This document shows positions 27,999-35,996 of a DNA stretch of 45,734 bases, piece by piece. Position numbers and translations under genes: made by a program. Source of the stretch: Pseudomonadota bacterium (GTDB lineage: Bacteria; Pseudomonadota; Gammaproteobacteria; Steroidobacterales; Steroidobacteraceae); contig JAKBWB010000010.1 in the NCBI GenBank assembly GCA_021843755.1, forward strand, positions 1 through 45,734, read 5' to 3'. How positions within the stretch are numbered: the first letter of the stretch is position 1; the number at the start of each line of letters is the position of its first letter. A model generated the notes under the pieces. It did not search any database and was not told the origin of the DNA. It saw nothing but the letters and a program-made list of their open reading frames with translations.

Positions 27999-28013
27999 TT
28001 CTGTGTTACAGAA
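27999..28013. promoter_or_regulatory. Palindrome TTCTGTGTTACAGAA upstream of the PadR gene
   Basis: A perfect 6-bp inverted repeat with a 3-nt centre, ending 4 bp from the start codon of the PadR-like gene. Its position fits an autoregulatory operator. PadR sites often contain ATGT/ACAT, so this one is only loosely similar. Confidence 0.45.
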
Positions 28014-28128
28014 CTTATGGTGGTCAGGCAACCGGGCCGGCGGAACTGGACGGCCTGAACGTCCGTAATTCGGCAAATCGGGTGGTGCCCCCAAATGACT
28101 GGAAGTGGCCGGATGGCGCCGGCCATGC

Positions 28129-28494
28129 TCATGCCCCAATTTCAATGATCTGATTCAATGTCTCGCAAGCGAGGGCGAAGGGCTCCGGCGGGACCTGCCC
28201 CCATGGATGCCGCTTTGCGGCGCGGGCTCGCCAATCAAATGACTTGGGCTGATGCGCAAGAATGTAGCTGACTGCTCCCCTGGGACCGACGAACTTAATG
28301 GCAAATGGGTTGGTGTCATTGTAGGACGCCGTCGTCATGGGTAGGCCGATGACAATTCCCGTGCGCTCATTGAAATCCCTGGGCGAGAGCACCAGTAACG
28401 GGTGAACGTCCTTCATCTCGCGACCAGCCTGCGGGTTGCAGTCGATCCAGATCATGTCGCGGCGGGTCGGGACCCACCGCGATCCGGCCGCCAT
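28129..28494 (-). CDS. MazF/PemK-family endoribonuclease toxin
   Basis: A 121-residue PemK-like protein with RRDMIWIDCNPQAGREMKD, HPLLVLSPRDFNERTG, VIGLPMTTA and the ILAHQPKSFDWRAR segment of MazF toxins, which cleave mRNA. The ATG at 28494 overlaps the antitoxin stop by one base (TGATG), so translation is coupled. It forms a type II toxin-antitoxin pair with the gene upstream. The cleavage sequence cannot be predicted. Confidence 0.93.
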   Translation of the reverse strand: MAAGSRWVPTRRDMIWIDCNPQAGREMKDVHPLLVLSPRDFNERTGIVIGLPMTTASYNDTNPFAIKFVGPRGAVSYILAHQPKSFDWRARAAKRHPWGQVPPEPFALACETLNQIIEIGA

Positions 28495-28748
28495 CACATC
28501 ACCTCGGATCCGACCGGGCGGGTCACCATCGCCTCACCTCCGTGACAGGCGGGATCAAACGCGGCGAGTTTCTGCGCGAGCGTCAGCCTCGGCCGACCAG
28601 CGCGCTTAACGAGCACCCCATCATCCGCGATCGAGACCTCCACGGGCTGCCCGACGGCGAAATGCGCAGAACGCGCCACCGCGGCCGGTATGCGTACGGC
28701 GAGGCTATTTCCCCACTGCTGCACGGTGAGCTTTGCGGTTTTTGACAT
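28494..28748 (-). CDS. MazE/PemI-type antitoxin (AbrB-like)
   Basis: An 84-residue antitoxin with the AbrB/MazE DNA-binding fold at the N-terminus (KLTVQQWGNSLAVRIPAAV, FAVGQPVEVSIADDGVLV). A short C-terminal segment (LTLAQKLAAFDPACHGGE) is typical of the toxin-neutralising tail. It precedes its toxin, with the stop and start codons overlapping by one base. GAGAGG lies just upstream of the ATG region as a ribosome binding site. Confidence 0.92.
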   Translation of the reverse strand: MSKTAKLTVQQWGNSLAVRIPAAVARSAHFAVGQPVEVSIADDGVLVKRAGRPRLTLAQKLAAFDPACHGGEAMVTRPVGSEVM

Positions 28749-28822
28749 CTAGCGTCCTCTCGTCAATGTATCAACAAGTATATACATCTCATCAGTGAGC
28801 GTCAAGGCACGCCTTCCGCGCG

Positions 28823-29177
28823 AATAAACTCCGACGAGCGCATCTTGGCTGACACGGGGCAACCGACCATCCATGTCATCCGAGAGCCCTCTTGTCGCGC
28901 AGCGCACTCGCCTCGCGGGTGGCGGCGACGGCCACCAAAGAGAGCGCATGCGCCTCCTGCGAAGCGCTGAAATAGGTCGTGGGCTGCCAATCGCCGCAAA
29001 CCGGGCGGCGATGAAGGCTTGCATTCACCGCACCCGCCCTGCTCAGGCTGCGAAGCGAGAAGCGCACTGTACCCCCTTGGCCGTGGGGGTATGGTTGGGG
29101 GTACTTCTCCCATGTCCTTATTGGACTTGCTGTAGTTTCAAGCACTTCCGCGGAAACTTCGACTCCGACCTCGGGCA
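28823..29177 (+). repeat. Long cassette right end, copy A (355 bp)
   Basis: This noncoding stretch is closely similar (by eye roughly 85-90 percent) to 34994-35350. Both begin with AATAAACTCCGACGAGCGCA, include AATAGGTCGTGGGCTGCCAA, and end in the arm and attachment core. No conserved reading frame is convincing, although one plus-strand frame stays open at the start of both copies (INSDERILADTGQPTIHVI). It marks two cassettes of the same subfamily. Confidence 0.85.
29069..29177 (+). repeat. Attachment arm and core, copy 1
   Basis: Three arm elements, TACCCCC (29070), GGGGGTA (29085) and GGGGGTAC (29097), precede the tRNA-like core TTCGACTCCGACCTCGGGCA at 29158-29177. Offsets from the first element are 15, 27 and 88 nt. 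Elements 1 and 2 form an inverted repeat. The architecture resembles arm-type and core sites of a site-specific recombinase. Confidence 0.85.
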
Positions 29178-29467
29178 GACCCGCTCCCCAGGCGCCGCCT
29201 TGGCGCCGGCATTCGACGGCTCCTGCGCCAGTCGTACCTTGCCGCGCTGCCCGAGTCTCCACCCTCACGGTGCGGCATCCGCCGGAGAGATGCAGTGAAG
29301 TTGACAGGCCGGTTGCGACCTTTCGGAGACATTGGCGCTTCCTGGGAACAGACAGTCTGCATAGGCAAAGCGAGATCGGCGGCGTCGGGTATACTTGGCT
29401 TTGTCCTTCGCAACCACGCAGGATTCGCTGAGCACTGACGGGGGCCGGTTCGGACAGGGGGAAGCTG
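29178..29467. repeat. Cassette left-end sequence after core 1
   Basis: This 290-bp noncoding segment begins AGACCCGCTC and contains a stretch near 29237-29315 (CACGGTGCGGC, then GTGAAGTTGAC and GGCCGGT). That stretch recurs after core 2 (31314-31390) and at 43569-43655. A -10-like TATACT at about 29391 may drive the following gene. No gene is seen. Confidence 0.6.
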
Positions 29468-29992
29468 ATGGCGACATCACTCTACGAACTCAGCGTGCCG
29501 ACCTTCCTGCAAACCCTGAGGGCCGTCGGGGGTTTCCTCGACCGCGCGACCAAGCACTGCGCAGAGACCAGCGCCAACCCGGACGACTTCGTGAATGCAC
29601 GGCTCTTCGACGACATGGCGCCCTTCCATTTCCAAATCGAAGCAGCGTGGCATCATTCCGTGTGGGGGCTGGAGGCGATTAAGACCGGCGTGTTCGCCCC
29701 GCCCGCACTGATCGGACCGGTTCCTTTCGCCGACCTGCAGGTCATGATCCGCAAGGCGGAAACGGCTCTGGAGGCGTTCACCCCCGAAGAGGTCAACAGC
29801 TGGGCGGGTAAGGACCTGAATCTCCAGATCGGACCGCGGAAGCTGGCCTTCACGTCGGAGACCCTAATTCTTTCGTTTTCGCTGCCCAACTTCTATTTCC
29901 ACGCAGTTACCGCATACGACATCCTGCGCACGCGCGGTGTGCCGCTCGGAAAACGCGATTACGAAGGCCAACTGCGCACTCGGACTGCCTAG
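29468..29992 (+). CDS. DUF1993-family protein
   Basis: A 174-residue protein matching the DUF1993 pattern: SLYELSVPTFLQTLRAVGGF at the N-terminus, an ARLFDDMAPFHFQ segment, and LPNFYFHAVTAYDILRTRGV followed by GKRDYEG near the end. These proteins are small helical bundles resembling the DinB fold, of unknown function. GGGGGAAG five bases upstream of the ATG is a good ribosome binding site. It is the only clearly plus-strand cargo gene in the array. Confidence 0.88.
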   Translation: MATSLYELSVPTFLQTLRAVGGFLDRATKHCAETSANPDDFVNARLFDDMAPFHFQIEAAWHHSVWGLEAIKTGVFAPPALIGPVPFADLQVMIRKAETALEAFTPEEVNSWAGKDLNLQIGPRKLAFTSETLILSFSLPNFYFHAVTAYDILRTRGVPLGKRDYEGQLRTRTA

Positions 29993-30065
29993 ACTGATAC
30001 CGATAGGACGCATTCGCTGAAACGCCCGCTTTTGGCCGACTTCCGCGAACCAGAAGCGGTGATGG

Positions 30066-30488
30066 TCAGAGTTCCTTGGGCAGACAGGGTATGCCTGTTT
30101 TCTTTGCCGCGGCGCGCAACTGTTTGTCGAGTGTAGCCAAAGGCAAACTACGGCGCATCGCGAGTTCGAGGTAGGCGCTGTCATAGAGTGTGAGTGCTTG
30201 AGCCCGCGCCAGCGTCATGCTTGCGGTGCCCGCTCGGGAAATTGTTTCCTGATCCGTTTCGATCGGCAGCGCATCAAGGATGGCCAGAAAGTGGCTCGAC
30301 TCGGCGACGGTCGAACGCTTGCGCCGCTCGGCCATAAGCAGCGTATTGCCGACCTCCAATGCCCAGTGCGCGGCGACTATGGCACGCCCGTCACTGTTGA
30401 GTTGATCAAGCAAACCATCCGTCGCGGTTGTGGCTTCATCGTCGAAGAACCACGACATGGTGACCGAGGAATCCAGAACGAACTCCAT
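30066..30488 (-). CDS. PIN-domain toxin (VapC-like)
   Basis: A 140-residue PIN nuclease with the acidic residues Asp6 (FVLDSSV), Glu45 (HWALEVGN), Asp103 (LYDSAYLELA) and Asp121 (LATLDKQL), the arrangement of tRNA- or rRNA-cleaving VapC toxins. It follows a Phd/YefM-type antitoxin. The ATG at 30488 lies 2 bp after that stop. A TTG two codons upstream would overlap the stop and cannot be excluded. Confidence 0.92.
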   Translation of the reverse strand: MEFVLDSSVTMSWFFDDEATTATDGLLDQLNSDGRAIVAAHWALEVGNTLLMAERRKRSTVAESSHFLAILDALPIETDQETISRAGTASMTLARAQALTLYDSAYLELAMRRSLPLATLDKQLRAAAKKTGIPCLPKEL

Positions 30489-30490
30489 GT

Positions 30491-30736
30491 TCAACGGCGC
30501 CCTTCGCTACGCCACTGGAGGATCTCCTCAACACTGGCACTTCTGTGCTTACGGGTAGCGCGCATCTTGACGATTGCCTCGCTGATGTCACGTCTGGGCG
30601 GACGCCCGATCGGAACAAGTCGGGCAATGTCGGTATTGTGACGGCTGATGACGATTTCCTCACCCCGACTGACCCGATCGATCAGCTCAGAGAGCCTATT
30701 CTTTGCCTCGGCAAGAGGAATGGAAGGATTGTGCAT
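30491..30736 (-). CDS. Phd/YefM-family antitoxin
   Basis: An 81-residue antitoxin with the Phd start IPLAEAKNRLSELIDRVSRG, then EEIVISRHNTDIARLVPIG and an acidic to basic C-terminal tail that would bind the PIN toxin. It precedes the toxin by 2 bp. The ATG at 30736 is chosen, and a TTG three codons earlier is possible. A 25-bp imperfect palindrome just upstream is a probable autoregulatory operator. Confidence 0.92.
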   Translation of the reverse strand: MHNPSIPLAEAKNRLSELIDRVSRGEEIVISRHNTDIARLVPIGRPPRRDISEAIVKMRATRKHRSASVEEILQWRSEGRR

Positions 30737-30747
30737 GGCGTTCAACG

Positions 30748-30772
30748 GTAATCTAGACTACATCTAGCTTAC
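30748..30772. promoter_or_regulatory. Operator-like palindrome upstream of the Phd-type antitoxin
   Basis: GTAA-N-CTAGA, a 5-nt centre, then TCTAG-N-TTAC form an inverted repeat that is perfect except at the two N positions, 12 bp upstream of the antitoxin start. Phd-type antitoxins commonly repress at such sites. Confidence 0.6.
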
Positions 30773-30998
30773 TGCATGAGTGCGCATCCCGCAAGGCGGG
30801 AATGGCGCGCGGCGCGGCGCAGGGCCAGCTTTGCGGGCCGGCGCCCCGAGTTCCCGCACGGTGCGCCCCGTTCTGGCGCCGCCCCGAGCGGCCGGTCGCC
30901 CAGCATCGCGAGACTCCGGGCGAGCACCCGGGCGGCGAATATGGCGGTCAGCTATCGCACAACGCTGCTCAGGCCGCGGTGGTGGCGAGGAACTCAAT
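30773..30998. other. Noncoding right-end sequence before arm 2
   Basis: A GC-rich stretch without a convincing gene. Its last part (GCTGCTCAGGCCGCG) resembles the sequence preceding arms 1 and 4 (CTGCTCAGGCTGCG), so it is probably a diverged form of the long right end. Confidence 0.45.
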
Positions 30999-31107
30999 GT
31001 ACCCCCAGGGTTGTGGGGGTATGGCCGGGGGTACTTTTTGGGTGTCCTTGTTGGAGCTGCGGCAATTTCAGGTACTTTCGCGGGCGATTCGACTCCGACC
31101 TCGGGCA
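30999..31107 (+). repeat. Attachment arm and core, copy 2
   Basis: TACCCCC starts at 31000, GGGGGTA at 31015, GGGGGTAC at 31027, and the exact 20-bp core lies at 31088-31107. The offsets (15, 27, 88) are identical to copy 1 although the sequence between the elements differs. Confidence 0.85.
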
Positions 31108-31398
31108 GACCCCCATCTTCAGGTGCCGCCTTGGCTCCGGTCAACAATCTCCTGCTCGAGGCACGTACCAGCGGGAACTATCGGCCCAGCAGGCAGCATT
31201 CGGTATTCACCCGCCTGGATCTGGGTGGTGCTGGAGCGCCCCGACCATAGCAGGCACGACGCACGGGTCTTCCGCGCGCCCACGGCAACGACCTTCTTCC
31301 TTGCGCCTGTCGTTGCGGCCCTGCCGAGTCCTCACGGTGCGGCAGGCGCCGGGGCAGCGACGTGAAGTTGACCGGCCGGTATCGATCGACCGTAGCCG
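31108..31398. repeat. Cassette left-end sequence after core 2
   Basis: It begins AGACCCCCATCTTCAGGTGC, related to the sequence after cores 1 and 3. It contains the recurring TGCGGCCCTGCC, CACGGTGCGGC and GAAGTTGACCGGCCGGTAT segments at about 31314-31382, shared with 29237-29315 and 43569-43655. No gene is recognised. Confidence 0.6.
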
Positions 31399-32331
31399 TT
31401 ACTTGCCGATCGCATGTGCATCGACGGCAGGAGGAGAAGCGGAAATCGGCCCAACGAAGTATTCCAGGTCGTACGCAGGGTCAGAGGACGGTCTGATTGA
31501 AAACACCCTCACTGCGGGCCCTGGTTTGCCAAAGTGGTGCATTCCGCATTTCCCGTAACACGCCCACTCACTGCCTCCGTCGTCGACAATGTTCAGGTGG
31601 AGGTATGGCAGGTCTCGAAGCCTATACCCGACCCGAGCGCGAGCGGCCCTGCGTTTGCGGCACCAGGCGGAGCATTGAGAAAGGGTAGGCCTTTCGTCTT
31701 TCGCGCGTGGGCATTCCCCGTGAAGATGATGGGAAAGTTCCCGGGAGCGAGCCCTGCGAGTTCCTGACGAAGGCGGGCAGCCATCGCCGCGTCGCGCGCA
31801 TTGAAGCCTGCGGTGCCGTTCAATCCGCGAGGAGGTTCCCAGCCGAAGGCCAGGACGCGAACTCGGGCTCCACCGGCAATCCGCCCTCGGATCCACTCGA
31901 GGAGCTGAAGCATCGCACGCGAAGTTCGCCCGTCCTATGTCGGACGGCTCCAAAACGGGCTCGCGAGAAGGTCGCGTTTCGGGTCCGCCGAGTGTGAATG
32001 CAGAAATGAATCAAGAAAATGCCGCTGGGCGCGCGGATATTCCAGCGCCAACACGACGGCGTCCCCCGAGCTCAAGAGATGACAGATGAGTGCCTTTACG
32101 AATGCAGGAGCCTGGACGGTGCCGTGCAAGTCCCCCACAAAGACCCCAGGTGCCTGCAACACGCGAGCAAGGCCAAGAGATCCGCTGGCAATGTGCGGCG
32201 GCGTGTACCGATATAGGTATTGATCCGATGCAAAGACACAGCAGGATGCTCAAGAGAGACTTGCGTCGAGCGCTGGTGGCGGTGCTCGTCGATCGAGGCG
32301 AGCAGTCGCGCTGTCTTCTCGGCAGCGTCAT
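31399..32331 (-). pseudogene. Broken ChaN/Tiki-like secreted protein gene
   Basis: Three pieces on the minus strand together resemble a secreted ChaN-like or erythromycin-esterase-like protein. A signal peptide (RKSLLSILLCLCIGSIPISV) is in one frame. A shift near 32180 leads to VFVGDLHGTVQAPAFVKAL and LASPFWSRPT. An in-frame TAG at 31935-31937 interrupts that frame, which continues with DGRTSRAMLQLLEWIR, VLAFGWEPP and IIFTGNAHARKTKG. A further shift near 31620-31660 leads to LPYLHLNIVDDGG. At least two frameshifts and one nonsense codon make it nonfunctional. The family assignment is tentative. Confidence 0.65.
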
Positions 32332-32426
32332 TTCATTAGATTAACAGATCGTCGCGTCGGAATTTCGTGGAGATGGTGAGCGTCGCCTTCTGAGCGACGC
32401 GGCCCGACAAGGCGCGAACTCGTCCT

Positions 32427-32714
32427 TCAGTGACTCTCTGCGACTTCCCGCATCGCCTCTTGCAGCACGTTCTCTGCAACTCCGCGACGCTTCAACGCAG
32501 CGGCGAGCCGCTGCGCCGTGTTCTGGTCGAACTGCGCCTCATCGCGACGCAGCCCCTCGCTGATGTAGCTCTTCAGTAGCGTTTGATAAGCCGAAAAGCC
32601 CCGCATCGGGGCAACGGCCTTGAGCGATTCGACAACATCGGCGGGTATCCGCATCGTAATGGTTGTACTCGGCCGATCTTTCTTCAGCCGTTTCTTTAGC
32701 CGTTCATTGATCAT
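32427..32714 (-). CDS. brnA: BrnA-type antitoxin
   Basis: A 95-residue antitoxin: a lysine-rich start (MINERLKKRLKKDRPS), TTITMRIPADVVESLKAVA (a ribbon-helix-helix-like DNA-binding segment), and YQTLLKSYISEGLRRDE. It follows the BrnT toxin and overlaps it by 11 bp, the toxin-first order typical of brnTA. The ATG at 32714 gives the conserved start. The C-terminus (about 55-95) is longer than in the classical BrnA and may be helical. Confidence 0.88.
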   Translation of the reverse strand: MINERLKKRLKKDRPSTTITMRIPADVVESLKAVAPMRGFSAYQTLLKSYISEGLRRDEAQFDQNTAQRLAAALKRRGVAENVLQEAMREVAESH

Positions 32715-32997
32715 AGAAAGCCTCCTCGGTCGGCGAGGCGCGCCAAGCTGAAATAATCCGAATGAATTCGCCGTCGAACTCAATATGCACGACCGTCAGC
32801 AATTGACCAGTAAAGCTGAAGCCAATCGCCGCCTCTCTTTGCTCCTCATTCCGGGTTGCGTCCTGCAGGACAAAAAGGGGGTCATCGAAGACGGTCACGG
32901 CTTCCTCGAAGGAGACGCCGTGTTTGCTCTGGTTCTCGGCAGCCTTCAGCTCGTTCCAGCGAAAGGTTGTGCCAGCGTGCTCGAGGACACGGTCCAT
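32704..32997 (-). CDS. brnT: BrnT-type ribonuclease toxin
   Basis: A 97-residue toxin matching BrnT: FRWNELKAAENQSKHGVSFE, then EAVTVFDDPLF, REAAIGFSFTGQLLTVVH and RIISAWRASPTEEAFY. BrnT is a RelE-like RNA-cleaving toxin induced by stress. It comes first in the operon and overlaps brnA. A palindrome upstream probably carries the BrnA operator. Confidence 0.92.
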   Translation of the reverse strand: MDRVLEHAGTTFRWNELKAAENQSKHGVSFEEAVTVFDDPLFVLQDATRNEEQREAAIGFSFTGQLLTVVHIEFDGEFIRIISAWRASPTEEAFYDQ

Positions 32998-33018
32998 GAA
33001 CTACACTGTACCACCGCG

Positions 33019-33035
33019 TATTTACAATGTAAATA
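33019..33035. promoter_or_regulatory. Operator-like palindrome upstream of brnT
   Basis: TATTTAC-AAT-GTAAATA is a perfect 7-bp inverted repeat, 22 bp upstream of the brnT start on the minus strand. BrnA represses its own operon, so this is the likely site. Confidence 0.6.
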
Positions 33036-33070
33036 CCAAGCAGGGAGAGCCGACCTGCAAGGTGATCAGT

Positions 33071-33178
33071 GTACCCCCACCGCAGTGGGGGTATGACCGG
33101 GGGTATTTCGTTCCACGTGGTCAGGAACCACTGCACTTTCCAGCACTTCGCTGGTCGGTTCGACTCCGACCTCGGGCA
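33071..33178 (+). repeat. Attachment arm and core, copy 3
   Basis: TACCCCC starts at 33072, GGGGGTA at 33087 and GGGGGTA at 33099. The core lies at 33159-33178 (offset 87, one less than the others). Identity with the tRNA is longest here: 25 bp (33154-33178 against 26761-26785), covering the entire T-arm and the 3' acceptor strand. Confidence 0.85.
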
Positions 33179-33657
33179 GACCCGCCTCTTCAGGTACGGC
33201 CTTGCGACGGCGGGTTACTCACCCGCCAGCAAGTGCGGTGCCGGAGCGGAGTACCACGCACGACTCACGAGCTTTCCGCACACCCGCGGCAATCTCCGTT
33301 CTTCCTTTGCGACGCAGGTATCGAGCGGAGCGGTCACCCAGCCCACTCAGGGGAGCGGGTCCGACACGATCCAGCATGAGATCGTCCGGATCAAGGCAGA
33401 GGATGTAATTCCGTCAGCGGAAGAAGACGGGCGTCCTCGAGCGCAGCCGTTCGATGGCCGAGACCGGCGCGATAAGCGTCGCGGCTTGCGAGCGCAAGAA
33501 ACGAGCTAACGCTGCTCTGACTAACCAGCATGGCCATGTCCATCTCCCGTCGTCCGGGCCGATCAGGCAGATACTGCCGCTGCACGTGTATGGCGTATCT
33601 CCACCCCCGCGCGATCCTGCGCGGACCCTCGGGTCAGCGCGGGATGCTCACGCTATG
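33179..33657. other. Cassette left end after core 3, no gene recognised
   Basis: It begins AGACCCGCCTCTTCAGGTAC, like the sequences after cores 1 and 2. The rest, about 400 bp, has only short overlapping frames without a recognisable pattern. They may be remnants. Confidence 0.5.
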
Positions 33658-34278
33658 TCAATCCCCTATTTTGGTTGAGGTGTCGTCTTCTGCACTGGCG
33701 GCAGATTGCAGATCGGCCCTGATTTCCCGAATTGCCTCCAGCCAGCGTTTGAGCGTTCCGTCGTGCCACTCGAATTTGCTAAGAAGGTATGGCCTGACTT
33801 CTTGGTGATACCTGGACTCAAGAATGTCCGGGTCAATGAGTCCGGCTTGCGCGAGACCACGAACATCCTGGCTGTCACGCCGGTTGTTGCGCTCGATCTT
33901 CGAGAGCGCCAGGTCATGAGCTTCGAGGCCAAATAGCCGCAGGTTCTTCCATTGGGCTTGTGGATATACGGCCACGAGGCGCTGCTGGTAGTTGCACGGT
34001 GGCGTAGAGATGCCAACGTACTGGACATACATCTTGTGTTGCCTGTGAAATGCAGTGCCCTTTCCGGCCAAAGATTCAAGGTTGATTGGCGCAGAATGCG
34101 CAATGTCGATGGCCGATATGAAGTCGAGGTCTTCTGTCGGTGTATCTCGCTGGATGCGATAGGCGTGTTCTATCATGAAACCGCCAAGACAGTGGATCTC
34201 CACCGGCGTTCCGACCGCAGCATCAAGCGCTGCGAGGAACGACGCCCACGGCTCAGGCGGCGTGTCTTTCGCTGACAT
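33658..34278 (-). CDS. Nucleotidyltransferase-like protein (DUF6036-like), probable toxin
   Basis: A 206-residue protein with a nucleotidyltransferase-like start: VEIHCLGGFMIEHAYRI followed by DTPTEDLDFI, i.e. a GG motif and an acidic DxD-like pair as in DUF6036 and AbiEii-related enzymes. The latter half is helical (HDLALSKIERNNRRDSQDV, as in related families). It overlaps an XRE-type regulator upstream by 26 bp, so the pair looks like a toxin-antitoxin operon. Toxicity and substrate (possibly tRNA) are inferred from related systems, not seen. Confidence 0.75.
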   Translation of the reverse strand: MSAKDTPPEPWASFLAALDAAVGTPVEIHCLGGFMIEHAYRIQRDTPTEDLDFISAIDIAHSAPINLESLAGKGTAFHRQHKMYVQYVGISTPPCNYQQRLVAVYPQAQWKNLRLFGLEAHDLALSKIERNNRRDSQDVRGLAQAGLIDPDILESRYHQEVRPYLLSKFEWHDGTLKRWLEAIREIRADLQSAASAEDDTSTKIGD

Positions 34279-34957
34279 ACGTTAGATCCTCCGGCGTCAT
34301 GGCGCACAGCAAGTTCCAGTGAAGCGCGAGATTGCCGCGGCTTTCACGCAGCCATGCACGCTCGGACTTGGTCATGGACTCCTCGCACAAGGTGTCTTCC
34401 CCGGCCAAGCGTGAGCGCTCCAGAACGGCCAAAACCGGACGCAACTCGGAAGATGCTTCCGGATGGAAATTGCGCTGCTCGGCAAGCTCCAGCGCCATCC
34501 CGACAAGGAATCCGAGCCGATTCTGGGCATCGAACTGCTTGGCGCTGCTCACGAGCCATTTCCAATCAAGGTCGTGGTGGACGAGAAGAACCCAGGGCAG
34601 TGCGTCCGAGAGGCGAACTCCTAGATCATCCTGTAGAAGTGCCTGGAGCACGACTGCGGCCGGGTTTGCTTTGACTGGACGCAGATGGGCGTAGCCTGGA
34701 TACCCAAGCCCAGATAGTTGCCGCGCCATGAAATCGGGATCGACCTTGGCGGCAAGATTGCTGGCCGGCGGGAGAGGTAAGACCGCTGGCGAGAGGCCGA
34801 AAAGCTTTGCGGCGGCCCGCGCCAGGTCATCGGTGAACGCTCGCTCGCCCTTTTCCAGCATTGAGAAATACGGCTGCGAAACGCCCATCCGTGCGGCAGC
34901 CTTGGCCTGGGTCATCCGGGCCCGAAGTCGCGCCGCCTTCAAGGCTTTTCCGTCCAT
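34253..34957 (-). CDS. XRE-family regulator, probable antitoxin of the nucleotidyltransferase
   Basis: A 234-residue protein with an N-terminal helix-turn-helix (LKAARLRARMTQAKAAARMG, then PYFSMLEKGERAFTDDLARA). The long C-terminal domain (about 75-234) is unrecognised and probably contacts the downstream partner. Its gene overlaps the nucleotidyltransferase by 26 bp. An imperfect palindrome directly upstream suggests autoregulation. The antitoxin role is inferred from arrangement. Confidence 0.78.
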   Translation of the reverse strand: MDGKALKAARLRARMTQAKAAARMGVSQPYFSMLEKGERAFTDDLARAAAKLFGLSPAVLPLPPASNLAAKVDPDFMARQLSGLGYPGYAHLRPVKANPAAVVLQALLQDDLGVRLSDALPWVLLVHHDLDWKWLVSSAKQFDAQNRLGFLVGMALELAEQRNFHPEASSELRPVLAVLERSRLAGEDTLCEESMTKSERAWLRESRGNLALHWNLLCAMTPEDLTYVSERHAA

Positions 34958-34963
34958 CGTCTC

Positions 34964-34984
34964 ATATTACACTGGTTGTGATAT
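34964..34984. promoter_or_regulatory. Imperfect palindrome upstream of the XRE gene
   Basis: ATATTACA (34964-34971) and TGTGATAT (34977-34984) form an inverted repeat matching at 7 of 8 positions, 6 bp upstream of the start codon. It is a likely operator of the XRE regulator. Confidence 0.5.
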
Positions 34985-34993
34985 TGTTCCAAG

Positions 34994-35350
34994 AATAAAC
35001 TCCGACGAGCGCATCTTGGCTGACACGGGGCAACCGACCATCCATGTCATCCGCGAGCCCTCTTGTCGTGCAGCGCACTCGCCTCGCGGGTAGCGGCTAC
35101 GGCCACCAAGAGAGCGCATCACGGCCTCCTGCGCAGCGGTGAAAATAGGTCGTGGGCTGCCAATCGCCGCAAATCATGCGGCGAAGAAGGCGCACATTCA
35201 CGATATCCACTCTGCTCAGGCTGCGGAGCGAGAAGCGCAGAGTACCCCCAGGGTCGTGGGGGTATGGTTGGGAGTACTTCTTCTACGTCCTGATTGGATT
35301 TGCTGTAGTTTCAAACACTTCTGCGGAGACTTAGACTCCGACCTCGGGCA
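34994..35350 (+). repeat. Long cassette right end, copy B (357 bp)
   Basis: Direct repeat of 28823-29177, including the arm and core, with scattered substitutions and small indels. It shows that the cassettes ending at cores 1 and 4 share a right end although their cargo differs. Confidence 0.85.
35242..35350 (+). repeat. Attachment arm and core, copy 4
   Basis: TACCCCC starts at 35243, GGGGGTA at 35258 and GGGAGTAC at 35270. The core at 35331-35350 has one mismatch to the tRNA (TTAGACTCC instead of TTCGACTCC). Offsets 15, 27 and 88 are conserved. The sequence after the core differs from that after the other cores. Confidence 0.85.
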
Positions 35351-35421
35351 TTCCCACCTCCCTTCGCTGGCTTCCGCTGGCCTCCACGAGCCCGATCGAC
35401 GCATCACATACCCTGCTTTGC

Positions 35422-35982
35422 TCACTCATCGGTGACGTCGTAACCAGCGTCTCGAACGGCCTTCGCCCAGCGGCGAATCGTTGCGCGTAGCGTTCGCTGC
35501 TCCTTGTCGTCGAAGGGCATGGTCGGCACCATCTTCAGCGCCCGCGCTAGAGTGACGTAGCCGTACTCAAACAGCGCCATGCAGAACTCACGGTCTTTCT
35601 CGCGTCCGGCCGCGGCTTTCGCGAGAAAGAGATCGAGCACGTCCAGGCAGTAACCCACGCGACCATTGGTGTTGCTGTTTTGGACTCGGTGCACCCGTTG
35701 CATCCAGTCCTTTGGCAATGTGGCAGTCTCCGGGCCCACTCCCTGAGCGTAGTAACCAAAACTCCGGTGAAATTGCGAGCCTTCGCCGATGGCGCCGTCG
35801 ATCTTATCAGCCAGTTCGTGGGCCTGGAGCGGGTAGATGTCGGCTTCCATCGAAACCGTAAACACCTCTTCCGGGTTTGGCACGGAGCCGAGCATCGACT
35901 GGCTTCCGAGAATGACGAACTCGTACTGGTTTGTGATGTCGCCGCTGGCGCGGATGACATGTTCGAGGTCTTCTCGCGTCAT
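35422..35982 (-). CDS. Nucleotidyltransferase-like protein, probable toxin (second type)
   Basis: A 186-residue protein with YEFVILGSQSMLG (GSxS motif near residues 26-29) followed by TVSMEADIYP with acidic residues Glu46 and Asp48, a Pol-beta-type nucleotidyltransferase signature. The C-terminal half is helical, with LDLFLAKAAAGREKDREFC. The pattern is common in proteobacterial DUF6036-like proteins paired with XRE regulators. It is not closely similar to the nucleotidyltransferase in the preceding cassette. It follows its XRE partner by 14 bp. Toxin function is inferred. Confidence 0.77.
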   Translation of the reverse strand: MTREDLEHVIRASGDITNQYEFVILGSQSMLGSVPNPEEVFTVSMEADIYPLQAHELADKIDGAIGEGSQFHRSFGYYAQGVGPETATLPKDWMQRVHRVQNSNTNGRVGYCLDVLDLFLAKAAAGREKDREFCMALFEYGYVTLARALKMVPTMPFDDKEQRTLRATIRRWAKAVRDAGYDVTDE

Positions 35983-35996
35983 GGCGTGATCCCAGG

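Noticed and set aside
28816-28845. AACTCCGACGAGCGCAT as another core copy
   Set aside because: Only ACTCCGAC matches the core; it is the start of the long right-end repeat and is repeated with it.
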